Below are positions 34,545-47,378 of a DNA stretch of 64,000 bases, piece by piece (the stretch's first letter is position 1; the number at the start of each line of letters is the position of its first letter). The notes under the pieces are model-generated. The model was not told where the DNA came from. It searched no databases and saw only the letters and a list, made by a program, of their open reading frames with translations. Location: NCBI GenBank assembly GCA_904066235.2, contig CAJFCV020000004.1, positions 8,184,001 through 8,248,000 of the forward strand, in the 5' to 3' direction. A program made the translations under genes and the position numbers. This stretch comes from Bursaphelenchus xylophilus (taxonomy: Eukaryota; Nematoda; Chromadorea; Rhabditida; Aphelenchoididae).

Positions 34545-37500
34545 CTCAACTCAATTGATAAAAGATATAAAACACTACTAAAAAATGCACTTTGACTGGT
34601 CGCAAATCGGCTTTTTGGCCTCTATTTATTCGGCCGAGTCGCCGGTGTTTTCGATATTTTTAGAATTTTTGTTTACAATTCGCTGAAATGAGTCATCATT
34701 TTGTACTGAAAGGTCCAAAGCAGGTTCGTAATAGTAATTTATTGACTCGAAATCGCGACCAGATGATCTGCAGGTCGTAGGCTAATAAAGCTAATAGTAA
34801 TTGGGATTACTCACGGTATTGTTTTTAACAAGCAATTTTTATGTGATAAAATTTCAAAAATATTTTTTATTCAACTACATAAACCTCACTATTCTCAAAA
34901 TTCAAGAGTTTCATAATTATTAAAAAAATTTTAAATAAAAACGTATATTCATAGAGCAGAACGGTTACTAATAACATGTTTGAACAGTAAATGAAGGATT
35001 GATCCTTTGTCTGTTCAAATAATCGAGGAATTGATAACAACTTTCGAAATTTTGCATAATCACTTCTCGTTTTGATTTTGCCATGTCTAAACAATAAGTC
35101 TTACAAAGGACATGTACGCAGCGCTAAAATTTCTTTAAATTTTGGCCAAAATTACTATCAGTCTGGCCGAAAAAGAACCGGCCCCCCTCGCGCCTCGAAA
35201 TCGCAACCTCGAAATTGAATGTTTTTGCGATGCATCGCAAAAGTGCGCGCGACATTGAAAGATCGCTGAATTTGTGGGAATTTTGTTGATTGCACCGTGC
35301 GAAACAGCAGAAAAAGGGCATTTGCACTGTGCAAAACCCACTTTTACTAATCGCGACATAAAGTCCTGACACATTTTGCACCGTGCAATCTTCTTTCATC
35401 TAATCCGCACTGTGCATCTTTTCGCATTTGTCGCCGCGATTTCCCGTTTTTGCACTAGCGACGTGCACTTTTGCCCGCGATAAACCCGAATTTGCAGGCG
35501 CGGCGTCCAAAACCCGAAGTTTCGCACCGTGCATTCTGCTTTCATTTGATCCGCACGGTGCAATTTTTCGCATTTGTCGCCGCGATTTCCCGTTTTTGCA
35601 CACTTTCGCGTGCGACGAACCCGAATTTGGGGGCGCGACGTCCAAACCCCGAACTTTCGCACGGTGCAAAATGTGTCAGGACTTTATGGCGCGACTAGTA
35701 TCGCTGGCGATGCGTTGTTTTTTCTCTTTCTTTCGGCGACACCCTCCAAATTTCTCCCCGATGCGAATTGGGGTTTGGGGTGAGTGCGACGGAAGGGTTC
35801 GGGGAGGCCGGTTCTTTTTCGGCCAGACTGATAGTCCGTCCGGAAAGTCGCCGGACTGATTTTTGACGCTTGCACCGTGCGAAAAAACTCAGGGTGCGAG
35901 CGACATCCCGTAAAAGCCTATTGCACTGTGTAAGAGGCAAGAAATTGCACAGTGCAAAGTGAACTTTCGTTTAAAAGTCGGCCGTAAGTTTCAATGGTCT
36001 TTGTCGCCGAGAGAGTACAAGAAATGCGGAAACCGGTCAGAGAGAAAAACATTTTTTAGCCATTTATCGGGCCATTTCGTGTGGAAAAAATTGATTTCTC
36101 GTGGAAGTCTTGCCTTCCCTGGTAGAAATAAGGCCGAAGATTTTCATACATGAACTGGCAAAAAATTTTGAATCATCACAAATTTTCGGGCCAAAAATCT
36201 CAATTTTTTCCACAGAACGCGCTCTAGGACGTCTTGTAAAACCTTCATCAAAATCCAAACGTCCAATTTCAAGTTGGAGACAGTTAATTCAGCTGTTATT
36301 TGTATCTTTATTTTGCTCCTCGAACATCATCTCTGAATTGGAACCAACTTGACCTGTTTATTTACTCAGAGTAAAGTTCCCGCTCACAAATTAATTGTGT
36401 CGCTTAATTTGAGAGAAAAAAGTGTTTACTGTGGAAGTCACGTAAAAAAAGTTAAAACGGAAAAGGAATGAAGAAATTTGAGGTCGAATGGAGTGCATTG
36501 ATAACAAAGAGAAGCAGTGGTTACAAAATGACTCCTAGTTTGCGCAGAAACAATTGAGAGTTCCTATCCTTGTAATGCCGGGAAAGACTCCATTTTTTCT
36601 GATACTTAAATTTTCATAAAGAGTAAGGTAAAATGGAATTAAAGAAGTTTTTGGTATCTTGAAGAAATGCGTCCAAATCCTGCCCAAAAATTTTAGGATG
36701 ATCTCTACCGCAGATGAAAACATTTGGACCAAAAATCAATCATGTCAAATCGATGTTGACTGTGTTATATAAACCTGTTTTATATGGAACATCCAGTGTA
36801 AATTGGTTCCTTCAAAACGATCACTTCCTGGATTGGAACGGCCAAAGTTTTGGAATTAAAAATTCCAAGCCAACGATTGCTAATCCGACAAATTCTGCGT
36901 TCAATTTGTCGATTTTTAATCGGCGTACCAATGGCCAACAAGTTCTGTCATAATGATCCCATAAATCTGAATTTAGCAAGTAACTTTAGAAATGCTAATC
37001 ACAGAACACGAAAACACAATGCTATCAGCGAATTGACCTTGGTCGTATAATCAAAATGGGTTACTTGTCCTTGAGCGAAAACTGGTTAATAACTTGTAAC
37101 TACCTAAACTTAAGTTGGACCCTTTTCTTTGCAAAACCCGCTGTACTTTGCTTGAATTTCTAATTCCCCGAACCCGCAGACGCCGAGTTCTATATAAATT
37201 TGTTTTTTTCTTGGTTTCTGTTAGCGCTTTTCAACTTCCGTTGTAATGAGGGAGTTACATGTTAACCTTAACGAAATTTACGGTGGTATAAAGACAGATA
37301 GAGGATTCGAGATAGGGCAGGGAAAAATTGAGATTTTTGGGGAATTAAACAGGTCAGTCCAGATTTTGGGGTCTTCCGGAAGTAAGTTTCTTAAGGGCGG
37401 CGTTTAAATTCCCTTTTAATTTTTAACACAACGTCCTAATGGAGCTGTATGGCAATTCCTGACAGTTACAGCTCACATCTTTAGTCGATTTTTTGTCAAT

Positions 37501-38744
37501 GATGCTGCACGCTCCGAACTAAATTGCACCTTTTCAGGATGCCATACAAGTGGAATAAAATCTCGATAGTTTCTGAAAAACGCAAGCCAAAAAAATATTT
37601 TTTCTTTGGTCCCTAATAATCGCGCATTCAGCATTTTCAAAGATTTTTTATTTCTGCTACAGTATTCAATATCACTTCTGTTATTCTGACTTGTTGTAAT
37701 ACCATGTTGAAAGTCCTAATCACAGACCACAGCATAAAAAGTTACCCTTAAGTCAGATTGTCACTAAGCCACAGTGTAACCTCCAATTTGATCACTTTTT
37801 CTTTGCTTATTTATCACTGATGCTTACTGTTCACTTTCTAAAGATCAATTTACGAGAAAATTTTTCTACTTCTTTTACATCATGCACTTAAATCAAGGTC
37901 ACGTTTCATAGGTTCATTTCGAAAGCGAACAAAATTATTGTGCTTTATGTCGGGTTTAATCTACCGTTACGTTTTTCGGAAACCTCCCATTTTCCGGATG
38001 TTACAGACAAATGATCGGAAACTTTGTGTTCGGGAATTGATGACTCAAGACACAGCGCCAATGTCATAAAAAAACTCATTTACCTTGGTTTCTTTTTCTT
38101 CAACCGGTTACTCAATAAATCGTCGGTTACTCGAAACTTTGCAGAGACTGTAAACCGGTTCAAAAGTCAAATAAAGCTTGGGTTGAGAGAACAGTTAGAC
38201 CTTGAAGTGTAGTGCAGAAAACACTAAGGACTCTTCTCTTACAAAAACGGGATTTTTTGGTATTTTTTGTTTTTGCGATGACATTGATTTAAAAATTTTT
38301 GCTGTGTTTTTGGATAAAGGCTGCGTTTAAAGTGCAGCTCGAGGATGGTGTCAAAATTTGGCTTGAGTTTTCTCCTCTGTAAGCTATGGTATATGTATGT
38401 AATAATGTGAAAAACACGTCACGATACTCACACTTACCTTCTTGCAAAAGCTTTAGTATACCCTGTAAAAAGAGGAGAGATTGTAAGGAGATGTAAAATG
38501 TAATATAAAATTTCATTATCCCTCTAAAAACCTACATAAAACTCCAAATTTTCCCACCTGATGTTTGATTCAAAGCTCAGTACATTTTTTTACAACTGTT
38601 TGCAGCCATCTTTTCATTTTTCACTGCGTTAATGATTGGAAATTTATTGAATTTTGATGACCACATAACAAACATTGCGCAATTTTTTGTTTACGTTCAT
38701 CTGAGGCTGAGAAGTTCTTTATTTGAGACTTGCAGGTCAGAGTC
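34545..38744. other. 4.2 kb intergenic region
   Basis: Between the SCR-1 promoter and the P450 gene. Apart from the foldback element at about 35.1-35.9 kb I see no gene. A TTGCAG acceptor at about 38735, 10 nt before the P450 start, may be a trans-splice site. Confidence 0.5.
35154..35835. repeat. 682 bp foldback element rich in GCACNGTGC palindromes
   Basis: The ends are an inverted repeat: ACTATCAGTCTGGCCGAAAA at 35154 and its reverse complement ending at 35835; they match over about 36 bp. A second inverted pair is nested inside (about 35345-35388 with 35658-35700, around CATAAAGTCCTGACACATTT). Within that are two direct copies of a ~75-90 bp unit (35372-35460 and 35520-35605) that share CGCATTTGTCGCCGCGATTT. 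At least ten short palindromes of the form YGCACNGTGCR recur from about 35290 to 35950. No target duplication or coding capacity was found. Confidence 0.7.
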
Positions 38745-41130
38745 ATGAATCCACTCTTGTGGGTTGTATTCGTTGTTGTACTGTACATCTTGTTGAACCT
38801 GAAGGCGCTCTGGAAAGCGATCCAGGAAAGAAGGCATATTGTGAAATGTTTGGAGCCAATGGAGGGCCCGGAGGCTCTGCCTTTGATCGGGGTTGCTCAT
38901 AAACTCAATCCGGATAGTGTTTGTAAGCATTGTGTTTTACTTTAGATGATAGAATGTATTATATGACAATTCGGTTGCATCCTGTTCGTTCGGTGCTTAG
39001 ATTGAAGCCAGTAAAAGTAAAAATATTAACTTGCGCTTTGCAGTCTATATTTTATGTAGGAACCACAACAACATCTTTTTTTCAGTGATGACTTACATAA
39101 TGGAATACTTCTTCCGATCCCACACGGACGCGTTGAACTCAAATGGAGTCATGAAACTTTGGCTAGGGCCAAAACCTATTGTAATGCTGTATAAACCGGA
39201 AACTGTGAGAGTAAGCAATGTTCTCTATTTGGAAAATTCATTGCTTGATTTTTAGCCAATTTTGGACAGTCATGTGTTTGTTCAAAAACCCAATGATTAC
39301 GATTTCCTGAAAGAATGGCTGGGTGAAGGTTTACTGACAAGGTACGTTAAAATACGAAGATTTGGAATGATGCTCTTAATTCTCTTTTAGCTCGAATCCA
39401 AAATGGCACTCCAGAAGAAAGATGCTGACGCCGGCGTTTCATTTCAGTATTTTGGAGAATTTTATGAATTGTTTCAACGAGCAAGCCAGTGTAAGCTAGA
39501 AAAGCCTTCTCTTTTCAATTTATGTAACAATATCTCTCGAAATCAGAATCCTTATTTTCCAGGTTTTGGTCCAAAAACTAGATAATTACGCGAAAAGTGG
39601 ATATCCCTTCGACATTTATCCTCATCTCAAAGCGATTGCTCTCGACGTTATCTGTGGTAGGTGCTTGTTGACATTGAATAATTTTCAAGCAGAATGCTTT
39701 TATTAAAGCACTTTTCTTTGAATTTCTAACATCGTAATCGTTTGTCATCCAGAAGCTCTCACAAAAGGTAGCGAGCCTCCGGAAAATTCCGACCTAAATT
39801 TCTCGACGGCTTGTGGCAATTTCCACTATTTTTATCGTCCTTTCAGAAGCCGCTATGGGAGTTCAGATGGGCTCGCAGACCGGTAAAAACATGGAATACG
39901 TCCGTTCTGTGAAGATTCTCTGCGAATCCCTCTGGCTTCGGATTCGGTCTCCCTGGCTCTGGCCCGCCCTACCCTGGAATCTCCTCGGCTATGGGCCTAA
40001 ATGCAGAGATGCCTTGAAGGTTGTAAAAGGGTTCAGCGAGAAGATTATTCAAGAAAGACGAAGAGAATTCCAGGAGAGAAACAACAACAAACAAGAGAAC
40101 GAAAGGCCCGCGTTTCTGGACATTTTGCTGGGAATGGAATCAGCGAAATGCCTGACTGACGAGGACATCCGAGAAGAAGTGGACACGTTTATGTTTGAGG
40201 GGCATGACACAGTCAGCAATACTCTCTCCTTCTTGTTGTTTATGATCAGCGACCAGGCGAACTTGCATTTTCAGGACAAAATTTATGAGGAATTAAGGGA
40301 AATCTTTGGTGAGAACCTTGAGTTTGAATTTTTTCTACTATATTCTCACTGTAGAATTTAGAAAAAAACATTGTTTTCAGCCGACAATCCCGATCGTCAT
40401 ATAACCACAGCTGATCTGGGAAAGATGAAATATCTAGAACAATGCATAAAAGAGGGCATGAGAATGGCCCCAGTGGTCCCAATGATTGGGAGAATCGCTC
40501 TGGAAGACATCCCCATTGGAGATCTGGTCGTTCCAAAGGGAGTGGCCGTGCTGGTCACACCATTTTTAGTCCATAGAAATCGAACGGTAATCGTTTTCAT
40601 TGGCTTTAAAAGCGAGGCGAAATGTCGCGAAATTATCGGCACTTTTTCTTGCCCGAAAAAATTGCTTTTTATCGGATAGTGACATTTCGTTTTGAACGAA
40701 TCACCAAAAAGGGGCGGGAAATTTTTTCTTCTATTTTGCATTGACGTGGGCTGAATCAACTTGCATAAAAATGAGGTGCTCCAAGTTAATTTTCCATCTT
40801 CAAAAAAGCACTTCTTGTATCAGATCTATTACCATGACATTACCGCTATCTTTTCAGCTTTGGAAGAACCCCAATGAATTCGATCCGAGTCATTTTGATC
40901 CAGAAGAGTGCCGAAAGAGACATCCCTTCGCCTATATTCCATTCTCAGCCGGCGCTCGCAACTGCATTGGTCAAAAGTTTGCAATGAACCAACTGAAAGT
41001 GGTCCTAGCCCATCTCTTTCGAAGATTCAAATTTATCGGTGCTGTCCATGAAGTCGAGAACCGAGGGTTGCCAGAATTGGTGATGAAGCCGAACAAAGGA
41101 TGTGTTCTCAGGGTCGAGGTTGTGAATTGA
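38745..41130 (+). CDS. cytochrome P450, CYP4-like
   Basis: Eight exons: 38745-38922, 39086-39210, 39256-39341, 39391-39490, 39563-39656, 39847-40308, 40381-40586 and 40858-41130, giving 507 aa. Residues 1-17 form the membrane anchor of a microsomal P450. The diagnostic motifs are all present: [14 protein letters not shown], helix I EGHDT at 312-316, ExxR (EGMR, 373-376), and the heme loop [10 protein letters not shown] with ligand Cys453. The overall pattern is that of the CYP4 family, whose members often hydroxylate fatty acids; the substrate here is unknown. The EGHDT Glu is also typical of CYP4, where it can link heme covalently. The ATG at 38745 follows a TTGCAG acceptor by 10 nt. No breaks were seen. 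Confidence 0.94.
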
Positions 41131-41185
41131 GTTGCAATAATATAATGTATGAAATTAGTTGTTGATCTGCATAGGCAATATTGTT

Positions 41186-41191
41186 TAATAA
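41186..41191 (+). terminator. polyadenylation signal AATAAA (P450)
   Basis: AATAAA 56 nt past the P450 stop codon. Confidence 0.65.
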
Positions 41192-41308
41192 ATATATTTC
41201 CCACATAGACAAATAGATAGCTTTGTTCTGTGCATTCCTCTTTTCCTTGTATTTCTCGCGAGTCTTTGGCAATGACTCGTCACTTTTGCTTTCTAACCTT
41301 TTTTGAAA

Positions 41309-42710
41309 ATGTCTTTGGAAGGACTTCCCGATGATTTCGTCTTATCAACTCTTCGAACGTCTGAATGTTTCCAAAGAGTAAAAAATGGAAAGAAAATCGT
41401 GAACGTAAGCTAACACATCTTAAATTGTCAAAATTACAGACTAATCCAAGGGCTGCGTTGGCCTATATACTAAATTTCATGGAGTCTAGCCATTTTATTT
41501 CTGTGCTCGAATTTTTGGCCTTCGCTCCAAAAGCTAAAAATTGTTTTCCAGGTGTCTCCAAGTGTCCTCTCCAAAGACGGCTACTTATCCATCGTCTATC
41601 TCGTCGAAGTCATCTTCAACGATGACTCCAAATTCTCTTGCATTCTCAAGATCCCGTCGGCTAAAAGGTACATTGAAGCGATGGGCCAGGATGAAAAGAA
41701 TGCCAATTTGGCTCCATTAGAGACATTGCACAACCGTGAATGCCAAGCATTCGAAATCCTGAGACAATGCAATACCACTGCGCCAAAACTTTATGCCTCG
41801 AAACAAGTCGTTGATGTCGCCAAGGACTCCGGATACGTTTTAATGGAGAGTTTTGTGGATAATGCGGCAGTGTTTGGGATTTTCACCGCTCCCACTGAAG
41901 AGCAGTGCATCAATGTTGCACATAATTTGGGTAAATTGAGAGCCGAGGTGGCCAAGGTTCCACTTGAAAGTTATAGTATGTGGAATGAGCCTTTTCGAGT
42001 GGAACAGGACATGTTGACGGTGTTGATGCAAAAGCATATTCCGGCGTTGATAAAACATGACAAAGGTGAGGGTGATTTAAGTGACAGGGCATCATCGTTC
42101 CTTTTCAGAAACTTTTGGACCGTTAACCGAGGAATTGGAGCCATTTACAAACAGAAAAACCTTCTCATATCTGATGAAAGGTCATGCTGAGAAATTAGGT
42201 AAGGCTCCCATCAGAATACGAAATGATTTTCTAGGAGTTCAATCACTCACCCACGGTGATCTCCATGGTGGAAATATGATCGTGAAACTAAATCCAGATG
42301 GCTCCCGGTCCAATGAAATCGCTTCTTTCATCGATTGGCAGACTAGCTTCTGCGGAAATTCCTTATACGATTTGACTACATTCCTATCCTTTGCTGATGC
42401 TAAAACTAGACACAAAATGGAAAAAATTGTCCTTGACGAGTACTACAACACTTACCTGGAGCATTGTCAAAGTCCCGACCCGAATTTCAGCCGAGAAATC
42501 TGTCAAGAACTTTATGATATTGCCCTGATGATGAGTGGAATTGAATGGCAACATTGGTTTGGAATTTTAACTGATAATTCAGGAAATATGAACGAGGATG
42601 ACATGAAAGAACTCAAGGAAAAGTTGGCTGTGCAGACACGAGACGTTATACAGGATGCAATCCGATTGATTAGGAAATATGATTTACAAAGTCTTATAAA
42701 TAACGCCTGA
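41309..42710 (+). CDS. CHK/EcKinase-like kinase (CHK-B)
   Basis: Four exons: 41309-41404, 41552-42065, 42109-42198 and 42235-42710, giving 391 aa. The exon sizes 96-514-90-476 are the template for the whole cluster. The catalytic loop is canonical: THGDLHGGN with His240, Asp242 and Asn247, then SFIDWQ. The last intron is only 36 nt, a multiple of three and free of stops, so its retention would keep the frame. It is the first gene of the 41.3-51.8 kb group, starting 180 bp after the P450. The C-terminus converges on the CBS gene, whose stop is about 67 bp away on the other strand. Family call is firm; substrate unknown. Confidence 0.93.
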
Positions 42711-42776
42711 ATGGCTTTTTATTGACTATCTAAACTATTGCGGAACAACAAATCCAATATCAAATATTCTCTCTGT

Positions 42777-45280
42777 CTAGACCTCAAATCCATGGCTCTT
42801 CATCCATTCGTCATCGACCACTCTGCTCAAGGTATTTCTTATTCCATCAGGGAGGATCGTGACCACTCTTGAATCAGCGCCCAACTTCTTTGCCACAGTC
42901 AGAGCCGCCCAGACATTAGCTCCTGCGGATCCACCAACCAGCAGACCCTCTTCTTTGATGAGTCGACGGGCCATTGTGAAGGCGTCCTGATCTTTTACCG
43001 TAATCCAGCCATCAATAATGTTGCTCTTCATGACTGCCGGAATGAAATCTTGACCAATTCCTTCCACCAAATAAGGCTTCGCTTCCTTGGGACCATCGGC
43101 GATAGCAGATCCGACTGGGTCAACTCCATAGATCTAAAGGCGAACAATTTAATCATCTATATTAACTTACCATGCAATTGGGTAAATCCTCGCGGACTCT
43201 TCTTGCCACGCCCGTCAAAGTTCCGCCAGTTCCAGCTCCAATAACAATCGCATCAATAGTTTCGTCACATTGTTCAAACATTTCTATTCCAGTTCCTTCA
43301 TAATGGGCCAATGGGTTTGCTTCGTTTCGGTACTAAAAAATATTAATTATAAAACAAAAACGATTAAAATGCAAATCGAAAAAACCAGTCCAAATCTCCT
43401 ACCTGATCGAGATGAACCGCGTCTGGCAAAGTCTTTTGCAGTCTCAGAACCACCGCATGTGGAGACATGGGATCGGTATACGGTAAGTCCGGAGGAGTCC
43501 GCACAACATACGCCCCAAGACTTTTGAGGATCTGCTCCTTCTCCGTGGATTGCTTTTCTGTCATCACAATTACACACTTGTATCCTTTGACTGCCGCAAC
43601 CAACGCAAGGCCAATTCCAGTGTTGCCGGCACTGGATTCAACAATGGTCATTCCGGGCTTCAGAACTCCTTCCTTCTCGGCCTTTTCAACCATCTTCAAA
43701 GCCATTCGGTCTTTCACGGATCCTCCAGGGTTCATGTACTCGCATTTCACCACTGAAAAACAAAAATTTTAAATAAAGTTCTGACGGATCGAGTGCAATA
43801 TAAAAAAATCACTTACAAACTTCAGCGGTAATTCCGTCCTTTATGGGGATTCTTTTCAACTTGATCAATGGAGTATTTCCGATGGCTTCAAGAATAGATT
43901 GACAAATAACTTTCTTTGCAATTCGAGTTCCATTCCATGGAAGTGGGACCCTTTGCCACTCAAATTCAGGTGCTTGGTCGGGGCTATAAACATAATATTA
44001 TTGAACAATAATTGGGGGATGACTTACGTTGGGACAGTTCCATCCGGTGGTGGAATATCTATTTTCTGATTATTCGCACTCAAAGCCGTCTCCATGAATT
44101 TGGTGATACCATCCGGCAAGATCATCACACATTTTTCGCCTTCGTTCATGGTCTTGGCCACTTGAATCGCAGCAGCGAGAACTACACCGCCTTTCGGGCC
44201 ACAGAGAATTCCTTCAACATGATGTAGCTTGGCCATCGTTTTTTGACCAACTTCTTTTTCTATTGAGATCTGAAACAACAACAATTCAATCGTGCCTCTT
44301 TCGGACACTTACTGTTTGGTCCATTGAGCCTTCAAAGGGAATTGTAGTCAACTTATCCACTGAATACTCTGGGAGATCTTTTGCGGCAATGATTTTGCAG
44401 TTCGGTGCCTCCTTTTTTAATCGTTTAGACACTCCCAAAACAGTTCCGCCAGAGTTCAAAGAGACTACAACAGCATCCACATTGCTGCCAAACACCCGAA
44501 GAATACCAGCGGCTGTGGTTTCGTAATGAGCCATGGGGTTGGCGCAATCTCGGTGCTAAAGCATTTTAAAAAAAGGAAAAATAATCATCTCCATTCACTT
44601 ACCGGCCATAAAACGATTGAATTCTCTTGCTGTTTCGCCAGCTCATAGGACTTTCCAACAAAGCCTTCGGGACTCTCTGGATCGGCGTTGTTATCGGCCT
44701 TGACGACCTCTGCGCCAAGCGCTTTCAGAATCTTCTCTCGATTCTTGTCTTGATCGTCAGGCATCACTGTGATCAGTTTGTATCCCTTTGGAGCTACAGC
44801 CAAAGCAGTGCTGATTCCAGTGTTTCCTAAAAATGATTCAAGGCACATACAGAATGTCCTACCAGTCGAAGGTTCAATGATGGTAACGCCTTCTTTCAAC
44901 TGCCCGGCTTCCTCGGCAAGCTCAATCATCCGTAAAGCCACACGGTCCTTGGTGGTGCCGCCGCCGCTGAGAAACTCGCATTTTGCATCTGAAAGCAGCG
45001 AAGAATTTTATTTGGATTGCTGTAATTCTTATAACTTTTTGAATCTCCACTTACAAAGTTCGCATTTCAACCCGTATTCCTTGGCGATCTTGTTCAGCCG
45101 TACAATCGGAGTACGGCCGATTGTTCCCAGTACAGACCCACAGATCTTTTGGTTCACGGGCCTGTAACAGGACAAATGTTACGACTGGTTCACTTACGCT
45201 CCGTTTTTGAACTTATGAGCGCCCCGCTCGTCCTGCACATAGTCGTCGTGCCACTCGATTTTACTGGTCGGAATAGGCAT
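42777..45280 (-). CDS. cbs-1: double-module cystathionine beta-synthase (CBS-1 type)
   Basis: Ten exons: 45280-45198, 45161-45055, 44988-44863, 44826-44603, 44555-44313, 44269-44028, 43983-43817, 43752-43403, 43332-43171 and 43133-42777, giving 686 aa. Two complete fold-type-II PLP modules lie in tandem with no heme domain and no C-terminal CBS-pair domain, the architecture of C. elegans CBS-1. CBS condenses serine and homocysteine in transsulfuration. The C-terminal module has the PLP lysine (Lys411 in NPGGSVKDR), the ESSAGNTG loop, [10 protein letters not shown] for the phosphate and GGSAGAN near the pyridine. The N-terminal module keeps KDR (Lys77) but has SGGGTT before it, NSGGTVLG for the phosphate loop and LCGPKGG in place of GGSAG, so it is probably structural. 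Splice phases join the two modules into one frame. Confidence 0.93.
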
Positions 45281-45755
45281 CCTCCACAATTAGCAGTAGC
45301 GAAAAGCAAGTGTTTGAGGTGAGGAAAATATAAAGCTCAGCCAAGCTTCGATTGCTCCAAAAAGCGAAATGAAGTCAATCAAGGTTTCTAATATGCAAAT
45401 TTTTGAGTTATGATAATTTATCGTTGGCCAAATTTTATTGAAATTTTTGAAAAATAATTTGGTGTTGTAAGTTCTGCATAATGTGACCAGTTTTTTTACT
45501 GTAATATTGCGTCTGACGCAATAACGATGATTGTATCTCCTGCATAAAATACAATCGTTTCTACTTTGGCAATACGTCAAAGTACATAGCAGAGATCTTA
45601 ACTCACGGAAAGTAAAGACGCTGTAACGGCGAATTACCGATGATTTTTCTAACTCTCAGCTCCATCTGATTGACAAGTTGACGTTGAGAGCGTTTTTAAA
45701 ATTACATTTAAAGAGGGTGTCATCGCTGGAGAGTTGAAGAATTTTGTGTTCTTTG
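45281..45755. promoter_or_regulatory. divergent intergenic region between cbs-1 and CHK-C
   Basis: A 475 bp gap that must hold both promoters. It has a TTACTGTAA at 45496 and the palindromic-looking TTGCGTCTGACGCAA at about 45507-45521. No TATA box is clear. Confidence 0.4.
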
Positions 45756-47378
45756 ATGATGGTCGTCGATGATCTAACCGATGAGTTGGTGCTGTCTTTT
45801 ATTCAGGATTCAAAACATTTTCGAGAGTTAGAAAAAGACAAGAAAGTTTCGAAGGTACGAATAAGTTTATTATGGGCAGGTTTAAGGCAAAGGCGATATC
45901 CCAGGGGATGGTGAAGCATTGCTTTGTGGCGGTCTTGGGTATGCCAAGGCTCATCGTCAGCCTGGCCTTCTCTCTTCTTTTGTGAGACATTTTCTGGGTA
46001 TCCACCGACAAACAAAGGGCCAGTCGAGCTGTTACTGATCCGAAATCTTATGACCCAAATTGTCGAAATATGTCTTTTTTCCGCTTTTCCAAAAATTTTT
46101 CTTCCCTTAATCCATAATTCAATCTGTCCATGGTTCCAACTTATTCCACGTTTCCAGATCACAACCACTGTTCTATCCGAAGAAGGCTACCTCTCAGTCG
46201 TCTATAATGCCGTCATTACCTTCTCTGACGAGACTCAATTCTCTTTTATCATCAAACGCATCTCCGTCGCCCGATATCTCAAATCCTTTTCTCTGGCTGA
46301 AGAGAAATCAAATTTGGAGTTACTGGCCAATTATCACAATCGAGAATGCCAAGTCTACGAGTTGCTGAGTAAAACAAGCACTGTTGCTCCGCGGCTCTAC
46401 GCGGCAAAGCCCGCGATTGATGTCAGCAAAGATCCAGGCTATATTCTGATGGAAAGTTTCGTCGGCAGAGCATCAGTTTTGGGGGTGTTTACAGCGACTA
46501 CAGATCAACACTGTCTCAACGTTGCTCGACAATTGGGGAAACTAAGAGCCGAAGTGGCTGCAGTTCCATTTGAAGAATACAGTGACTGGAATGATCCGTT
46601 CCGAATAGACGCGGATATGGTTCAATCCCTGTTGGACCAGCATTTACAAAGTTTGTTGGACTATGACAACGGTGGGTGACTATCAAAGTCTAAATTTATC
46701 CCTTATCAAAACAAATGAAAAACTCCGAATGCGACACTATGCTTTTATATAAACTTCTTCAGAGCTATTTGCCCCTTTGGTTGAGAAGTTGAAGCCCTAC
46801 GCTAACAGAAACTCTTATAACTACTTATTAAAGACTCGCGCAGTGGAACTAGGTAAGTTGATGAACATTTCGACAAACATGTTGCAGGTGTTGCATCATT
46901 AACCCATGCTGATCTCCATGGGAGCAACATGATTGCGAAACTTCAACCAGATGGCACTCCGTCCAATGAAATTGTCGCTTTCATCGACTGGCAGACCAGT
47001 TTCTGCGGCAACTCTTTATTTGATTTGGCTCGTTTCCTCTCCTTCTCTGATGCCGACACAAGGCGAAGGGTTGAGCAGGATGCGTTGGATGAGTATTACA
47101 ATACTTACCTGGAATTTACAAAAAAACCAAACCCCAAGTTCACTCGTGAAGTTTGCCAAGAACTGTACGATCTTGGCCTGTTAATGGAGGCTTTAGAATG
47201 GCAGAATTTGTTCGGAATAGTTTTCCAGAACTTTACTTGCAATAATGAGAAAGAAAAGGAGGCATTCAAGGCCAGGATGGCAGTGAAAGCGAGGTTTACA
47301 ATGGAAGATGGCATCCAAGCGATCGAAAAGTACAACCTGAAGGACAGGCTGGCAAATCTTCAAAATGGATACCAATAG
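45756..47378 (+). CDS. CHK/EcKinase-like kinase (CHK-C)
   Basis: Four exons: 45756-45854, 46158-46671, 46763-46852 and 46888-47378, giving 397 aa. The message begins ATGATG; the second ATG (45759) gives the 96 nt first exon seen in the paralogues, so either may be used. Exons 2 and 3 are again exactly 514 and 90 nt. The catalytic loop reads THADLHGSN: the Asp and Asn are kept but the Gly before Asp is Ala, as in CHK-D. IDWQ follows. The kinase should still bind metal and ATP, but the change is in the catalytic loop and may alter activity. Neighbours: cbs-1 divergent upstream, CHK-D 525 bp downstream in the same direction. Confidence 0.91.

Noticed and set aside
35428..35859. 143-codon open frame in the foldback element
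   Set aside because: Produced by the repeat units; frames are open on both strands and differ only by repeat phase.
35280..35960. CRISPR-like array
   Set aside because: The repeated words are short palindromes at irregular spacing inside a foldback element, in a nuclear eukaryotic genome.
42777..45280. Two separate cysteine synthase genes in tandem
   Set aside because: The exon 44269-44028 joins 43983-43817 in phase with GT/AG sites and no stop or new start between them; one double-module gene fits better.
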